Shown: piece by piece, positions 34,600 through 44,133 of the stretch
Layout: each line of letters starts with the position of its first letter
Numbering within the stretch: position 1 is the first letter of the stretch
Program-made: the position numbers and the translations under genes
Notes under the pieces: model-generated
What the model saw: only the letters and a program-made list of their open reading frames with translations
What the model was told of the DNA's origin: nothing
The model's database searches: none
NCBI RefSeq assembly: GCF_036241575.1
Contig: NZ_CP108455.1
Coordinates: 6,927,001 to 6,991,000, forward strand
Direction: 5' to 3'
Origin: Streptomyces sp. NBC_01267
GTDB taxonomy: Bacteria; Actinomycetota; Actinomycetes; Streptomycetales; Streptomycetaceae
DNA length: 64,000 nt

Positions 34600-35277
34600 A
34601 TGCTGTCCACAGGACTGCCGAAGGGGACCGTACCCAAGCTGGAGCGGCCGGGGCCGCTGCGTGAGCGGGTGTACGAGACGCTGCTCGAACTGATCACGAC
34701 CCGGGCCCTGACACCGGGGCAGCATCTGGTCGAGAGTGAACTCGCGGGCCATCTCGGTGTCTCCCGGCAGCCGGTGCGAGAGGCCCTGCAGCGGCTCGAC
34801 ACCGAGGGGTGGGTCGATCTGCGGCCCGCGCAGGGCGCGTTCGTCCACGAACCCACCGAGCAGGAGGCGGACCAGCTGCTCTCGGTGCGTACCCTCCTGG
34901 AGACGGAGGCCGCCCGGCTGGCCGCCGCCCACTCCGGGGCTGCGGGGATCGCCGCGCTGGAGCAGCTGTGTGCCAAGGGTGAGCAGGCCGTCGCGGACGA
35001 CGACGTGGAGCTGGCGGTGGCGACCAATGACGCGTTCCATGCCAAAGTCATCGAACTGTCGGGCAATGTGGTCCTGGCCGAACTGGCCGGGCAGGTGGAC
35101 CGCCGGGTCCGCTGGTACCACCGGCCCGTCGCCCGGCAGCGCGGCAAGCAGTCCTGGATCGAGCACCGGGAACTGATCGCGGCGATCTCCGCGCGGGACG
35201 AGGACGCCGCGACGGCGGTCATGCGGGCGCACACGGAGCACACCCGTACGACCTACCACCAGCGCGAGCGGAACTGA
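34600..35277 (+). CDS. GntR-family (FCD) transcriptional regulator
   Basis: 225 residues; the ATG at 34600 has AAGGGGG seven bases upstream. The winged helix-turn-helix is LRERVYETLLELITTRALTPGQHLVESELAGHLGVSRQPVREALQRLDTEGWVDL. The all-helical FCD effector domain follows, with the metal-site residues D in ATNDAFHAKVIEL and two histidines near the C-terminus (EHRELIAAI, HTEHTRTTY). A tandem GTAGAC sits upstream at 34524-34529 and 34531-34536, a candidate autoregulatory operator. Its targets are uncertain; FabH upstream and the NmrA-like gene downstream are both possible. Confidence 0.92.
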   Translation: MLSTGLPKGTVPKLERPGPLRERVYETLLELITTRALTPGQHLVESELAGHLGVSRQPVREALQRLDTEGWVDLRPAQGAFVHEPTEQEADQLLSVRTLLETEAARLAAAHSGAAGIAALEQLCAKGEQAVADDDVELAVATNDAFHAKVIELSGNVVLAELAGQVDRRVRWYHRPVARQRGKQSWIEHRELIAAISARDEDAATAVMRAHTEHTRTTYHQRERN

Positions 35278-35334
35278 CGGACCGGGTCCGCCGGGTGCCC
35301 CGGGCTCATCCGGCGAAGTCCGGCCGGGCAGGTG

Positions 35335-36129
35335 CTAGCGGAAGGCGTCCGCGTGCGCCACGGCCCACTGCCGGAAGGTGCGCGGTTCGCTCCCCGTGAG
35401 GTCCCGCACCGTCGGCAGCACCGGTGACTCGTCGAGCGTGCCGTCGGCGTAGAAGCTGAAGAACGCGTCGACGTACTCCTGCGGCATCTGCGCCGACATC
35501 TCCGCCCTGGCCTCGTCGTCGGAGAAGCCGTCGAACCGCAGCTCGCGGCCGAGGACTTCACCGAGGACGCGGATCCGGTCCCCGGGGAGCAGCGACTCCG
35601 GTCCGGAGAGCGCGTAGGCCTGTCCCTCGTGGTCGCCGGAGGTCAGCGCGAGGGCGGCCACCGCGGCGATGTCGTACGGGTCGATGTTCGCGACCCGCAC
35701 CTTGCCGAACGCGTCCCGCACCGTGTCGCCGTCGCGCAACTGCGGGCGCCAGCGCAGGGTGTTGGACATGAAGCCGACGGGGCGCAGGAAGGTCCAGGGC
35801 AGGCCCGACTCCCGTACCTCGACCTCCGACTCGATCATGTAGCGGGCGACGGCGTTGGACAGATCGCCGCCCGGAACCGAACTGCTGGAGAGCAGCACCA
35901 CCCGCTCCACACCCGCTTCGCGGATCCGCCCCAGGGTCTCCGGCATGTTGTCGTAGCCGGGCAGCAGGAACACCGCGCGCACCCCGTCGAGCTGGGACGC
36001 CACACTGAGCGGGTCGTTGAGATCGCCCGCGGTGGAGCGGCTGAACTCCCGTACCTTCTCGCCCGAAGCGGTGAGCCGGCGGACCAGCTCGGAGCCGACA
36101 TTGCCGGTGGCTCCGGTGACCAGAATCAT
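35335..36129 (-). CDS. NmrA-like NAD(P)-binding oxidoreductase/regulator
   Basis: 264 residues from ATG 36127-36129 with GAGGGG seven bases upstream. The dinucleotide-binding motif ILVTGATGNVGSELVRRL opens the protein, and VFLLPGYDNMPETL, VVLLSSSSVPGGDLSN, LPWTFLRPVGFMSN and VANIDPYDIAAVAA follow as in the NmrA/atypical SDR group (quinone reductase-like QOR2). It may act as a reductase or redox sensor. It is divergent from the ROK gene, whose operator region lies between them. Confidence 0.9.
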   Translation of the reverse strand: MILVTGATGNVGSELVRRLTASGEKVREFSRSTAGDLNDPLSVASQLDGVRAVFLLPGYDNMPETLGRIREAGVERVVLLSSSSVPGGDLSNAVARYMIESEVEVRESGLPWTFLRPVGFMSNTLRWRPQLRDGDTVRDAFGKVRVANIDPYDIAAVAALALTSGDHEGQAYALSGPESLLPGDRIRVLGEVLGRELRFDGFSDDEARAEMSAQMPQEYVDAFFSFYADGTLDESPVLPTVRDLTGSEPRTFRQWAVAHADAFR

Positions 36130-36224
36130 GAGGTTTCCCCTCGGTCGTCGTACAGGACCGCCATCGTCCTTCACGCGCGGCCCTCCCCACCACTTCGACC
36201 GGTCGGGGCACTCGCTGCGTGAGC

Positions 36225-36248
36225 CTTTGTCCTCGATGGGGAGAAAGT
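36225..36248. promoter_or_regulatory. Inverted-repeat operator CTTTGTCCT-N6-GGAGAAAGT (copy 1)
   Basis: Two 9-base half-sites separated by 6 bases form an imperfect palindrome (CTTTGTCC against GGAGAAAG, 7 of 8 paired). The same two half-sites with the same spacing occur at 43956-43979. Downstream, TTCCCACTCG..AAAG occurs twice (36272 and 36300 region) before the ROK start. It is a candidate binding site for the ROK protein. Confidence 0.65.
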
Positions 36249-36350
36249 GGGAGGCGATTCCTGCGCAACTTCTTCCCACTCGGGGAAAGCGCTGCTACGT
36301 TCCCACTCGAAAGCCCGTAGGACACACGGCCGATGAGGCGGGAGGGGCAA

Positions 36351-37541
36351 GTGAGGCGCATGACTGCACGACCCGCCAACACGCATCAGGCACGACTGCT
36401 GCGGCTGTTGCGAGACGGGGGCCCCAACTCCCGTGCCCAGCTGGGTGACCAGGTGGACCTCTCGCGCTCCAAGCTCGCCGTGGAGGTCGACCGGCTCCTG
36501 GAGACGGGCCTGGTCGTCGCGGACGGGCTCGCCGCCTCGCGCGGTGGCCGCCGCTCGCACAACATCCGGCTGGCACCGGCGCTGCGTTTCCTCGGCGTCG
36601 ACATCGGCGCGACCTCGGTCGATGTGGCCGTCACCAACGCGGAACTGGAGGTGCTCGGCCATCTCAACCAGCCCATGGACGTCCGGGAAGGCCCGGTCGC
36701 CGTCTTCGAGCAGGTCCTCGCGATGGCCGCCAAACTGCGGGCGTCGGGGCTGGCCGAGGGGTTCGACGGCGCCGGTATCGGGGTCCCCGGACCGGTTCGC
36801 TTCCCCGAGGGCGTACCGGTCGCCCCGCCCATCATGCCCGGCTGGGACGGCTTCCCCGTACGCGAGGCCCTCAGTCAGGAACTGGGCTGCCCGGTCATGG
36901 TCGACAACGATGTGAACCTGATGGCGATGGGGGAGCAGCACGCGGGCGTGGCACGCTCGGTGGGCGACTTCCTCTGCGTCAAGATCGGCACGGGTATCGG
37001 CTGCGGGATCGTCGTCGGCGGCGAGGTCCACCGCGGTGTGACGGGCAGTGCGGGCGACATCGGGCACATCCAGGTCGAGCCCGACGGGCGCCCCTGCGCC
37101 TGTGGCAACAGGGGCTGTCTGGAAGCCCACTTCAGCGGCTCCGCGCTCGCGCGGGACGCCGAGGACGCGGCGCGCGCCGGACTGTCCAGCGAACTCGCGA
37201 GGCGGCTCGACGCCTCCGGACGGCTGACCGCGGCGGATGTCGCGGCTGCCGCGTCAGCGGGGGACGCCACCTCGCTCGACCTCATCCGGGAGGGCGGCAA
37301 CCGGGTCGGCCAGGTCATCGCGGGCCTCGTCAGCTTCTTCAACCCGGGTCTGGTGGTGATCGGCGGCGGGGTGACCGGCCTCGGCCACACCCTGCTCGCC
37401 AGCGTACGGACCCAGGTCTACCGCCGGTCGCTGCCGCTGGCCACCGGCAATCTGCCCATTGTGCTCGGGGAGTTGGGCCCGGCTGCCGGAGTGATCGGCG
37501 CGGCCCGCCTGATCAGCGACCATCTGTTCTCACCGGCCTGA
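36351..37541 (+). CDS. ROK-family transcriptional regulator
   Basis: 396 residues. I chose GTG 36351 because GGAGGGG is correctly spaced; ATGs at 36333 and 36360 are in frame. The N-terminal winged helix is NTHQARLLRLLRDGGPNSRAQLGDQVDLSRSKLAVEVDRLLETGL. The ROK sugar-kinase-like domain follows: GVDIGATSVDVAVTN, VGDFLCVKIGTGIGCGIVV, GDIGHIQVEPDGRPCACGNRGCLEA (zinc-binding CxCGxxGCLE) and NPGLVVIGGGVTG. The kinase-type helix-turn-helix fusion indicates a sugar-responsive repressor or activator, presumably for the ABC importer that follows on the same strand and for its own promoter. Confidence 0.94.
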   Translation: MRRMTARPANTHQARLLRLLRDGGPNSRAQLGDQVDLSRSKLAVEVDRLLETGLVVADGLAASRGGRRSHNIRLAPALRFLGVDIGATSVDVAVTNAELEVLGHLNQPMDVREGPVAVFEQVLAMAAKLRASGLAEGFDGAGIGVPGPVRFPEGVPVAPPIMPGWDGFPVREALSQELGCPVMVDNDVNLMAMGEQHAGVARSVGDFLCVKIGTGIGCGIVVGGEVHRGVTGSAGDIGHIQVEPDGRPCACGNRGCLEAHFSGSALARDAEDAARAGLSSELARRLDASGRLTAADVAAAASAGDATSLDLIREGGNRVGQVIAGLVSFFNPGLVVIGGGVTGLGHTLLASVRTQVYRRSLPLATGNLPIVLGELGPAAGVIGAARLISDHLFSPA

Positions 37542-37597
37542 CCGCCGGGACGCACCACCGGCACGATCGGCACCACCGGCACCACCGGCACGATTGC

Positions 37598-37629
37598 GCA
37601 GCCCCGCAGCCCCGCAGCCCCGCAGCCCC
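37598..37629. repeat. Octamer tandem repeat GCAGCCCC x4
   Basis: Four perfect 8-bp units lie in the 224-base gap between the ROK and ABC-ATPase genes. Just before them an imperfect 9/12-base GGCACCACC-type repeat runs from 37547 to 37597. Neither lies in a credible reading frame. Confidence 0.8.
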
Positions 37630-37765
37630 GCACCGCCCGCACCACAGGAACACCCGCTCACCTGCACGTCCGCTCGACCTGAACATCCCGCACCGCCGCA
37701 CCGCGCTCAGCTCTGCCCTGCCCTGAAACACCCGCTCACCGGCCGAACCGCCGAGGGGATCCGTC

Positions 37766-39289
37766 ATGGCACCAGAACCACCGCTGCTCACGATGTCCGG
37801 CATCACCAAGTCGTTTCCCGGCGTCCGCGCCCTCGATGGCGTCGATCTCGAAGTCCTGGCCGGTGAAGTCCACTGCCTGCTCGGCCAGAACGGCGCGGGC
37901 AAGTCCACCCTCATCAAGGTGCTCGCCGGGGTCCACCAGCCCGACGGCGGGCAGATCACCTGGCGGGGCGAGCCGGTCGGGCTCCGATCGCCGATCGCCG
38001 CGATGCGCCTGGGTATCGCCACCATCTACCAGGAACTCGACCTCGTGGAAGGGCTGTCCGTCGCGGAGAACATCTTCCTCGGTCACGAGCCGACCACCGC
38101 GGGCTTCGTCGTACGGGGCGGCCGGGAGCGGGCCGGGGCCGCCACCCTCCTGAAGCGGCTCGGCCACACCGAGATCGACGCGGGCCGCCGCGTCGGCTCC
38201 CTCTCCGCCGCCCAGCAGCAGATCGTCTCCATGGCGCGCGCGCTCTCCCACGACGTACGGCTGATCGTGATGGACGAGCCGTCCGCCGCCCTCGACCCGG
38301 ACGAGGTCGACAACCTGTTCCGTACCGTCGCCACCCTGACCGCCGACGGGGTCGCCGTCGTGTACATCTCCCACCGGCTGGAGGAGATCCGGCGCATCGG
38401 TGACCGGGTGACCGTTCTGAAGGACGGCCGGGCCGTAGCGGGCGGGCTGCCCGCCGAGGAGACCGCGACCCGCGACATCGTTGCCATGATGACCGGCCGC
38501 ACGGTCGAGTACGTCTTTCCCGAGCGGCGCCGGGACAGGGGGAGTCCCGCCGGCCCGCCGGTGCTGCGCGTCGAAGGACTCACCAGGGCCGGGGAGTTCG
38601 CGCCCTTCGACCTGGAGATCGGGCCCGGCGAGATCGTCGGCCTGGCCGGGCTCGTCGGATCGGGGCGCTCCGAGGTCCTGGAGACGGTCTTCGGCGCGCG
38701 CAGGCCGGACGCGGGCCGGGTCCTCGTCGACGGGAAACCGCTGCGGCCCGGCAGCGTCCGCGCCGCCGTCCGCGCCGGTATCGGACTGGCCCCCGAGGAG
38801 CGCAAGGCACAGGCGCTGCTGATGCTGGAATCCGTCACCCGCAATGTGTCGGTCTCCTCGATGTCCCGCTTCTCCCGCGCGGGCTGGCTGGACCGCGGCG
38901 CCGAGCGCCGGGCGGCACAGGCCGCGACCCGTGAGCTGCACCTGCGTCCCGACAACCCCGACGCCCGCGTCCGTACCCTCTCCGGAGGCAACCAGCAGAA
39001 GGCCGTACTGGCCCGCTGGCTGTTGCGCGGCTGCCGGGTCCTGCTGCTGGACGAGCCCACCAGGGGCGTCGACGTCGGCGCCCGCGCCGAGCTCTACGCC
39101 GTGATCCGCAGGCTGGCCGACGAAGGGCTGGCCGTCCTCCTCGTATCGAGCGAAGTCCCCGAAGTGCTGGGCCTCGCCGACCGGGTGCTGGTGCTCCGCG
39201 AAGGGCGCGTCGTCCATGCGGCGGACGCCGGGGAGCTGGACGAGCACCGCGTACTCGACCTCGTGCTGGAAGGGAGCCCCACGCCATGA
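37766..39289 (+). CDS. Sugar ABC transporter ATP-binding protein (RbsA/MglA type)
   Basis: 507 residues; the ATG at 37766 follows GAGGGGAT. It is a tandem ATPase as in ribose/galactose importers. The first half has Walker A GQNGAGKSTLIKVL, signature LSAAQQQIVSMARAL and Walker B LIVMDEPSAALD. The second half has the degenerate Walker A-like GLVGSGRSEVLETV, signature LSGGNQQKAVLARWL and Walker B VLLLDEPTRGVDVGA. It energises uptake with the permease encoded 4 bases in overlap downstream. Transport of a pentose, hexose or cyclitol is expected from the family (CUT2). Confidence 0.95.
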   Translation: MAPEPPLLTMSGITKSFPGVRALDGVDLEVLAGEVHCLLGQNGAGKSTLIKVLAGVHQPDGGQITWRGEPVGLRSPIAAMRLGIATIYQELDLVEGLSVAENIFLGHEPTTAGFVVRGGRERAGAATLLKRLGHTEIDAGRRVGSLSAAQQQIVSMARALSHDVRLIVMDEPSAALDPDEVDNLFRTVATLTADGVAVVYISHRLEEIRRIGDRVTVLKDGRAVAGGLPAEETATRDIVAMMTGRTVEYVFPERRRDRGSPAGPPVLRVEGLTRAGEFAPFDLEIGPGEIVGLAGLVGSGRSEVLETVFGARRPDAGRVLVDGKPLRPGSVRAAVRAGIGLAPEERKAQALLMLESVTRNVSVSSMSRFSRAGWLDRGAERRAAQAATRELHLRPDNPDARVRTLSGGNQQKAVLARWLLRGCRVLLLDEPTRGVDVGARAELYAVIRRLADEGLAVLLVSSEVPEVLGLADRVLVLREGRVVHAADAGELDEHRVLDLVLEGSPTP

Positions 39290-40320
39290 CACAGCCCGCC
39301 TCACCCGCGCAGCAGGACAGCCCCGGCGCCACCGCGACGGCACGGCCCGGGAGTCGTGGACCCAGGGCGCCCCTGGGGCTGCGGCTCGACGTCCGCAATC
39401 TCTCCCTCCTCGGCGTCCTCGCCGTTCTCGTCGCGGTCGGCGGCTTCACCAGACCCGACGAGTTCCTGGCCACCAGCAACCTCCAACTGGTCCTCACCCA
39501 GGCCTCGGTCATCGGGGTCGTCACCGTCGGCATGACCTTCGTGATCACCAGCGGCGGCATCGATCTGTCGGTGGGCGCGGTCGTCGCGCTCGCGTCGGTC
39601 TGGGCCACGACCCTGGCCACCCAGGAGTACGGCTTCGTGGGCATCCTCTGCACCGCGATGCTGGTGGGGCTGGGCTGCGGACTCGTCAACGGCGTACTCA
39701 TCGCCTACGGCGGGATGGTGCCGTTCATCGCCACCCTGGCGATGCTGGCTTCGGCCCGCGGACTCGCCCTGCAGATCACCGACGGCAAGACGCAGATCGT
39801 GACGGTCGGGCAGGTCCTCGATCTCGGGGTCCCCGACTCGTACGTCCTCGGGATCCCGCCGCTGGTGCTGTTCTTCGCCGGGGTCACCGTCGTCGGCTGG
39901 CTGGTGCTGAACCGTACGACCTTCGGGCGGCGGACCGTCGCGGTCGGCGGCAACGCGGAAGCGGCCCGGCTGGCCGGGATCGACGTACGCCGCCAGCGGC
40001 TCTACCTCTATCTGCTCTCCGGCCTGTGCTGCGGCATCGCCGCCTTCATGCTGATCGTCCTGTCCGGCTCGGGGCAGAACACCAACGGCAATCTCTACGA
40101 ACTCGACGCCATCGCCGCCGCGATCATCGGCGGCACCCTGCTGAGCGGTGGCCGCGGCACCGTCGTCGGCTCGGTCCTCGGCGTCCTCGTCTTCACGACG
40201 ATCACCAATATCTTCGCGCTCAACAACCTGCAGAGTGACGTCCAGCAGATCGCCAAGGGCGCGATCATCGTGGCCGCCGTACTGGTCCAGCGCCGTACCG
40301 CGCGCGACGGCGAGGCCTGA
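39286..40320 (+). CDS. Sugar ABC transporter permease (RbsC type)
   Basis: 344 residues with about nine or ten membrane segments. It overlaps the ATPase gene by ATGA. Family landmarks include VTVGMTFVITSGGIDLSVGAVVALASV, TLAMLASARGLALQITDGK, GGNAEAARLAGIDVRRQRLYLYLLSG (EAA-like cytoplasmic loop region) and GTLLSGGRGTVVGSVLGVLVF. It is the membrane channel of the CUT2 importer with the proteins encoded on either side. Confidence 0.94.
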   Translation: MTQPASPAQQDSPGATATARPGSRGPRAPLGLRLDVRNLSLLGVLAVLVAVGGFTRPDEFLATSNLQLVLTQASVIGVVTVGMTFVITSGGIDLSVGAVVALASVWATTLATQEYGFVGILCTAMLVGLGCGLVNGVLIAYGGMVPFIATLAMLASARGLALQITDGKTQIVTVGQVLDLGVPDSYVLGIPPLVLFFAGVTVVGWLVLNRTTFGRRTVAVGGNAEAARLAGIDVRRQRLYLYLLSGLCCGIAAFMLIVLSGSGQNTNGNLYELDAIAAAIIGGTLLSGGRGTVVGSVLGVLVFTTITNIFALNNLQSDVQQIAKGAIIVAAVLVQRRTARDGEA

Positions 40321-40351
40321 CACCCGCACCCGTGCCGCCGTTCCACTCCTT

Positions 40352-40368
40352 TGCACGTCCACTCGAAC
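40352..40368. promoter_or_regulatory. Motif TGCACGTCCrCTCGA upstream of binding-protein gene
   Basis: A 15-base element here matches 14 of 15 bases of a second copy at 37663-37677, upstream of the ATPase gene. A looser ACGTTCCCACTCGAAAG version lies at 36296-36312, before the ROK gene. It is a candidate shared regulatory site of the sugar-uptake locus. Confidence 0.4.
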
Positions 40369-40385
40369 GAAGGGGTTCGACCGTC

Positions 40386-41438
40386 ATGCGACAAGACCCG
40401 GGAACCAGCCGCAGAGGAATGCTGTTCGGCGCCGCAGCCGTGTCGGCGACAGCCGTCCTCAGCGCCTGCACCAGCAACGAGCCGAAGGCGAAGGGCAAGG
40501 ACACGGAGGTGAGCAGCCGCCCGGCCGCCGACGCGAAGCCGGGCAAGGCCGTCACCATCGGCTTCGCGGGCCCGCAGGCCGACCACGGCTGGCTCAACGC
40601 CATCAACGAGAACGCCACGTCACAGGCGAAGAAGTACTCCGACGTGACCCTGGAGGCCACCGAGGGCGCCAACGACACCGCGGCCCAGATCGGCCAGGTG
40701 CAGACCCTGATCAACAAGAAGGTCGATGTCCTGGTGATCCTGCCGGCCGACGGCAAGGCGCTCACCCAGGTCGGACTCCAGGCGATGAAGGCGGGCATCC
40801 CCGTCATCAACCTGGACCGGATCTTCGCCTCACCGCAGGCCTACCGCTGCTGGGTCGGCGGCGACAGCTACGGCATGGGTCTCAACGCGGGCCGCTACAT
40901 CGGCGAGCAGCTGAAGGACAAGCCCGGCGCCAAGGTCATCGAACTGGCCGGGATCGACGGCCTGGAGCTGACCAAGCAGCGCACCCAGGGCTTCGACGAC
41001 GCCCTGAAGAACTACCCGAACATCAAGAAGGTGGCCCGGCAGTCCGCCGACTTCACCGTGGAGTCCGGCCAGGCGAAGACGGCACAACTGCTCCAGGCGC
41101 AGAAGCACTTCGACGCGATGTGGAACCACGACGACGACCAGGGGGTGGGCGCCCTGCGCGCCATCGCGCAGGCGGGCCGCAAGGACTTCCTGATGGTCGG
41201 CGGTGCGGGCTCCCGGTCGGCGATGGACGCGATCAAGGCCGACAACTCGGTACTGAAGGCCACCGTCCTCTACCCGCCGAGCATGGCCGCCTCGGCCATC
41301 GACCTGGCGCGTGCGCTCGGCCAGGCCAAGGGCATCGGCGGGCTCTCCGAGCTGGAGATCCCGGCCTCGATCACGCTCTACTCGGCGGTCGTCACCAAGG
41401 ACAACGTCGACCAGTACCTCCCGACGGGCTTCAGCTGA
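40386..41438 (+). CDS. Sugar-binding lipoprotein of CUT2 ABC importer
   Basis: 350 residues from ATG 40386 with AAGGGG upstream. The signal carries twin arginines (TSRRGMLFGAAAVSATAVL) and a lipobox LSAC, so it is a Tat-type lipoprotein. The mature part is a type 1 periplasmic binding protein (Peripla_BP_4): VTIGFAGPQADHGWLNAINENA, VDVLVILPADGKALTQVGLQAMKAGIPVINLDRIF, FDAMWNHDDDQGVGALRAI. It delivers the sugar to the permease. The single binding protein gene is placed third, 65 bases after the permease, possibly to raise its own expression from a second promoter. Confidence 0.94.
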   Translation: MRQDPGTSRRGMLFGAAAVSATAVLSACTSNEPKAKGKDTEVSSRPAADAKPGKAVTIGFAGPQADHGWLNAINENATSQAKKYSDVTLEATEGANDTAAQIGQVQTLINKKVDVLVILPADGKALTQVGLQAMKAGIPVINLDRIFASPQAYRCWVGGDSYGMGLNAGRYIGEQLKDKPGAKVIELAGIDGLELTKQRTQGFDDALKNYPNIKKVARQSADFTVESGQAKTAQLLQAQKHFDAMWNHDDDQGVGALRAIAQAGRKDFLMVGGAGSRSAMDAIKADNSVLKATVLYPPSMAASAIDLARALGQAKGIGGLSELEIPASITLYSAVVTKDNVDQYLPTGFS

Positions 41439-41501
41439 CCGGACCGGCCGGGCGGCCCGCCGGGTGACCGATGTGTATGAGACCGATGAGGAGGATTCCG
41501 T

Positions 41502-42842
41502 ATGGCTGCTGTCTCACGGGGGACGATCCCCGGACCCCCGGCCGGAGAAGGGGGCCGGAGCGGTGTGCCGACGCTCGGCGTCGGCATGGTCGGATACGCG
41601 TTCATGGGCGCCGCCCACTCCCAGGGGTGGCGCACCGCGGGCCGGGTCTTCGACCTGCCGATGCGACCGGTCATGGCGGCGGTCTGCGGCCGGGACGCGA
41701 CCGCGGTACGGGCGGCGGCGGACCGGCACGGCTGGGCGGCGGCCGAGACCGACTGGCGGGACCTCGTCGCCCGCGACGACGTGCAGCTCGTCGACATCTG
41801 CACCCCCGGCGACAGCCACGCGGAGATCGCGACGGCGGCGCTGGCCGCGGGCAAGCACGTGCTGTGCGAGAAGCCGCTCGCCAATACGGTCGCCGAGGCG
41901 CAGGCCATGGTCCGGGCGGCCGAAATGGCGCGCCTGAACGGCCAGTTGGCGATGGTCGGCTTCAACTACCGGCGCGCTCCCGCCGTCGCGTACGGACGTC
42001 GGCTCGTCGCGGACGGACGGCTGGGCAGGCTGCGGCACGTACGCGTCAGCTACCTCCAGGACTGGCTCGTCGACCCGGAGTTCCCGCTGACCTGGCGGCT
42101 GAAGCGCGAGAGCGCCGGGTCGGGGGCGCTCGGTGATCTGGGCGCACACATCGTGGACCTGGCGCAGTACCTGGCGGGGGAGCGGCTGGCGGGCGTGTCG
42201 GCGCTGACCGAGACCTTCGTACGGGAGCGGCCCCTCCTCGACGGGGCCTCCAGCGGACTCTCCGGGGCCGGGGCCGGGGCCGGGGCCGGGAACGGGAAGG
42301 GGGCCGGGGCCGGGAACGGCACCGAGGCTGTCGGACGCGGTCCGGTCACCGTCGATGACGCGGCCGTGTTCACCGGACGGTTCGCCTCGGGTGCGCTCGT
42401 CACCTTCGAGGCGACCCGGATGGCGGCCGGACACAAGAACGCGCTGCGCATCGAACTCAACGGTGAGCGCGGCTCTCTCACCTTCGAACTGGAACGGCTC
42501 AACGAACTGCTCTTCCACGACCACACGGAACCGGCTGTCTCGGCAGGTTTCCGGCGGATCCTCGTCACCGAGCCGGACCATCCCTACATGGCCGCCTGGT
42601 GGCCGCCCGGCCACGCGATCGGCTACGAACACACCTTCGTCCACCAGGCCCGCGACCTGGTCGAGGCGATAGCCGCCGGGACCGACCCGTCGCCGTCCTT
42701 CGCCGACGGACTCCAGGTCCAGCGGGTGCTGGCGGCGGTGGAGGAGAGCGCGGCCAAGCGGGCCGTCTACACCCCCGTGAGCCCCGCGCCCGATCAGCCC
42801 GTGCCCGATCAGCTCGTGCCCGATCAGTCCGTACCGGAATAG
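41502..42842 (+). CDS. Gfo/Idh/MocA-family oxidoreductase
   Basis: 446 residues. The Rossmann start is [17 protein letters not shown], the catalytic lysine motif is [15 protein letters not shown], and [14 protein letters not shown] and [19 protein letters not shown] are typical. These NAD(P)-dependent enzymes oxidise sugar, cyclitol or glycoside hydroxyls, often at C3. A glycine/alanine-rich insertion from repeated GGGGCC units (42264-42320) separates strands of the C-terminal domain, and the C-terminus carries a PDQ-x-VP repeat. It lies 10 bases from the TIM-barrel gene and 63 from the binding protein gene, so it belongs to the uptake operon. Confidence 0.92.
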   Translation: MAAVSRGTIPGPPAGEGGRSGVPTLGVGMVGYAFMGAAHSQGWRTAGRVFDLPMRPVMAAVCGRDATAVRAAADRHGWAAAETDWRDLVARDDVQLVDICTPGDSHAEIATAALAAGKHVLCEKPLANTVAEAQAMVRAAEMARLNGQLAMVGFNYRRAPAVAYGRRLVADGRLGRLRHVRVSYLQDWLVDPEFPLTWRLKRESAGSGALGDLGAHIVDLAQYLAGERLAGVSALTETFVRERPLLDGASSGLSGAGAGAGAGNGKGAGAGNGTEAVGRGPVTVDDAAVFTGRFASGALVTFEATRMAAGHKNALRIELNGERGSLTFELERLNELLFHDHTEPAVSAGFRRILVTEPDHPYMAAWWPPGHAIGYEHTFVHQARDLVEAIAAGTDPSPSFADGLQVQRVLAAVEESAAKRAVYTPVSPAPDQPVPDQLVPDQSVPE

Positions 42843-42852
42843 GAGGTCAGGT

Positions 42853-43857
42853 ATGCCGCGTCCCTTCACGCTCTTCACCGGCCAGTGGGCCGATCTGCCC
42901 CTGGCGGAGGTCTGCCGCCTCGCCCGCGACTTCGGCTACGACGGTCTCGAACTCGCCTGCTGGGGAGACCACTTCGAGGTCGACAAGGCGCTGCACGACC
43001 CCGGCTATCTCGACTCGCGGCGCCAACTGCTGGACAGCTACGGGCTCACGTGCTGGGCGGTCTCCAACCACCTGGTGGGCCAGGCCGTCTGCGACAGCAT
43101 CATCGACGAGCGCCATCAGGCGATCCTGCCCGCCCGGATCTGGGGCGACGGGGACGGCGAGGGGGTACGCCGACGGGCGGCGCAGGAGATGAAGGACACC
43201 GCACGGGCCGCGGCGGCCTTCGGGGTGCGGACCGTCATCGGGTTCACCGGTTCGTCCATCTGGCACCTGCTGGCGATGTTCCCGCCCGTGCCGCCGCACA
43301 TGATCGACCGCGGCTACCAGGACTTCGCCGAGCGCTGGAACCCGATTCTGGACGTCTTCGACGCCGAGGGGGTGCGCTTCGCCCACGAGGTGCACCCGAG
43401 CGAGATCGCGTACGACTACTGGACCACCCAGCTGGCGCTGGACGCCGTCGGCCACCGGCCCGCCTTCGGGCTGAACTTCGACCCCAGCCACTTCGTCTGG
43501 CAGGACCTCGACCCGGTCGGCTTCCTCCACGACTTCCGTGACCGGATCTACCACGTGGACTGCAAGGAGGCCCGTACCCGGCTGGACGGGCGCAACGGCA
43601 GGCTCGGCTCGCACCTGCCGTGGGGCGACCCGAGACGCGGCTGGGACTTCGTCTCGGCGGGGCACGGTGACGTCCCCTGGGAGGACGTCTTCCGGATGCT
43701 CAACTCCATCGGCTACCGGGGGCCGGTCTCGGTCGAGTGGGAGGACGCGGGGATGGACCGGCTGGCCGGTGCCCCGGAGGCGCTCACCCGGCTGAAGGCC
43801 TTCAACTTCGACCCGCCCACGGCGTCCTTCGACGCCGCCTTCGGGGGCGGCGCGTAA
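42853..43857 (+). CDS. Xylose-isomerase-like TIM barrel (sugar phosphate isomerase/epimerase)
   Basis: 334 residues; the ATG at 42853 follows AGGAGG. The AP2Ec barrel shows the metal ligands in order: glutamate in [15 protein letters not shown], aspartate/histidine in [25 protein letters not shown] and glutamate in [13 protein letters not shown]. Its partner is the oxidoreductase just upstream, and the pair is a common catabolic module (inositol, C-glycoside or 3-keto-sugar pathways). The last 100 bases of the gap to the next gene contain the second copy of the putative operator. Confidence 0.92.
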   Translation: MPRPFTLFTGQWADLPLAEVCRLARDFGYDGLELACWGDHFEVDKALHDPGYLDSRRQLLDSYGLTCWAVSNHLVGQAVCDSIIDERHQAILPARIWGDGDGEGVRRRAAQEMKDTARAAAAFGVRTVIGFTGSSIWHLLAMFPPVPPHMIDRGYQDFAERWNPILDVFDAEGVRFAHEVHPSEIAYDYWTTQLALDAVGHRPAFGLNFDPSHFVWQDLDPVGFLHDFRDRIYHVDCKEARTRLDGRNGRLGSHLPWGDPRRGWDFVSAGHGDVPWEDVFRMLNSIGYRGPVSVEWEDAGMDRLAGAPEALTRLKAFNFDPPTASFDAAFGGGA

Positions 43858-43955
43858 GGGCTGTCCCGCAAGCCCGACCCGGCCGGAGGTGCGGCAACCC
43901 GTAGCCCGGCGGCGGAAGAGCCGTCGCCGGGTCGGTGCCCGCTGCCCCGGAGCAT

Positions 43956-43979
43956 CTTTGTCCTGCTGCTGGAGAAAGT
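43956..43979. promoter_or_regulatory. Inverted-repeat operator CTTTGTCCT-N6-GGAGAAAGT (copy 2)
   Basis: Both 9-base half-sites are identical to those at 36225-36248 and have the same 6-base spacing, with a different centre (GCTGCT). It lies about 155 bases before the multidomain ThuA-containing gene. The pair suggests joint control with the ROK gene. Confidence 0.65.
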
Positions 43980-44133
43980 TGACTTCGTTGCCGCGCAAGG
44001 GGTATCCGCCCCGGACGAACGCGGCTACCGTCCTTGAGGTGTACAGGACATGAATGAGGGCTCCGGAGTGACGGCGCACACCGGCAGCCACGGCCACCCA
44101 CCCGTAGAACCGGTTCGTACCCGGAGGACACAC

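Noticed and set aside
37542..37765. Small proline-rich frames between the ROK and ABC genes
   Set aside because: They are translations of octamer and GGCACCACC repeats without a start signal.
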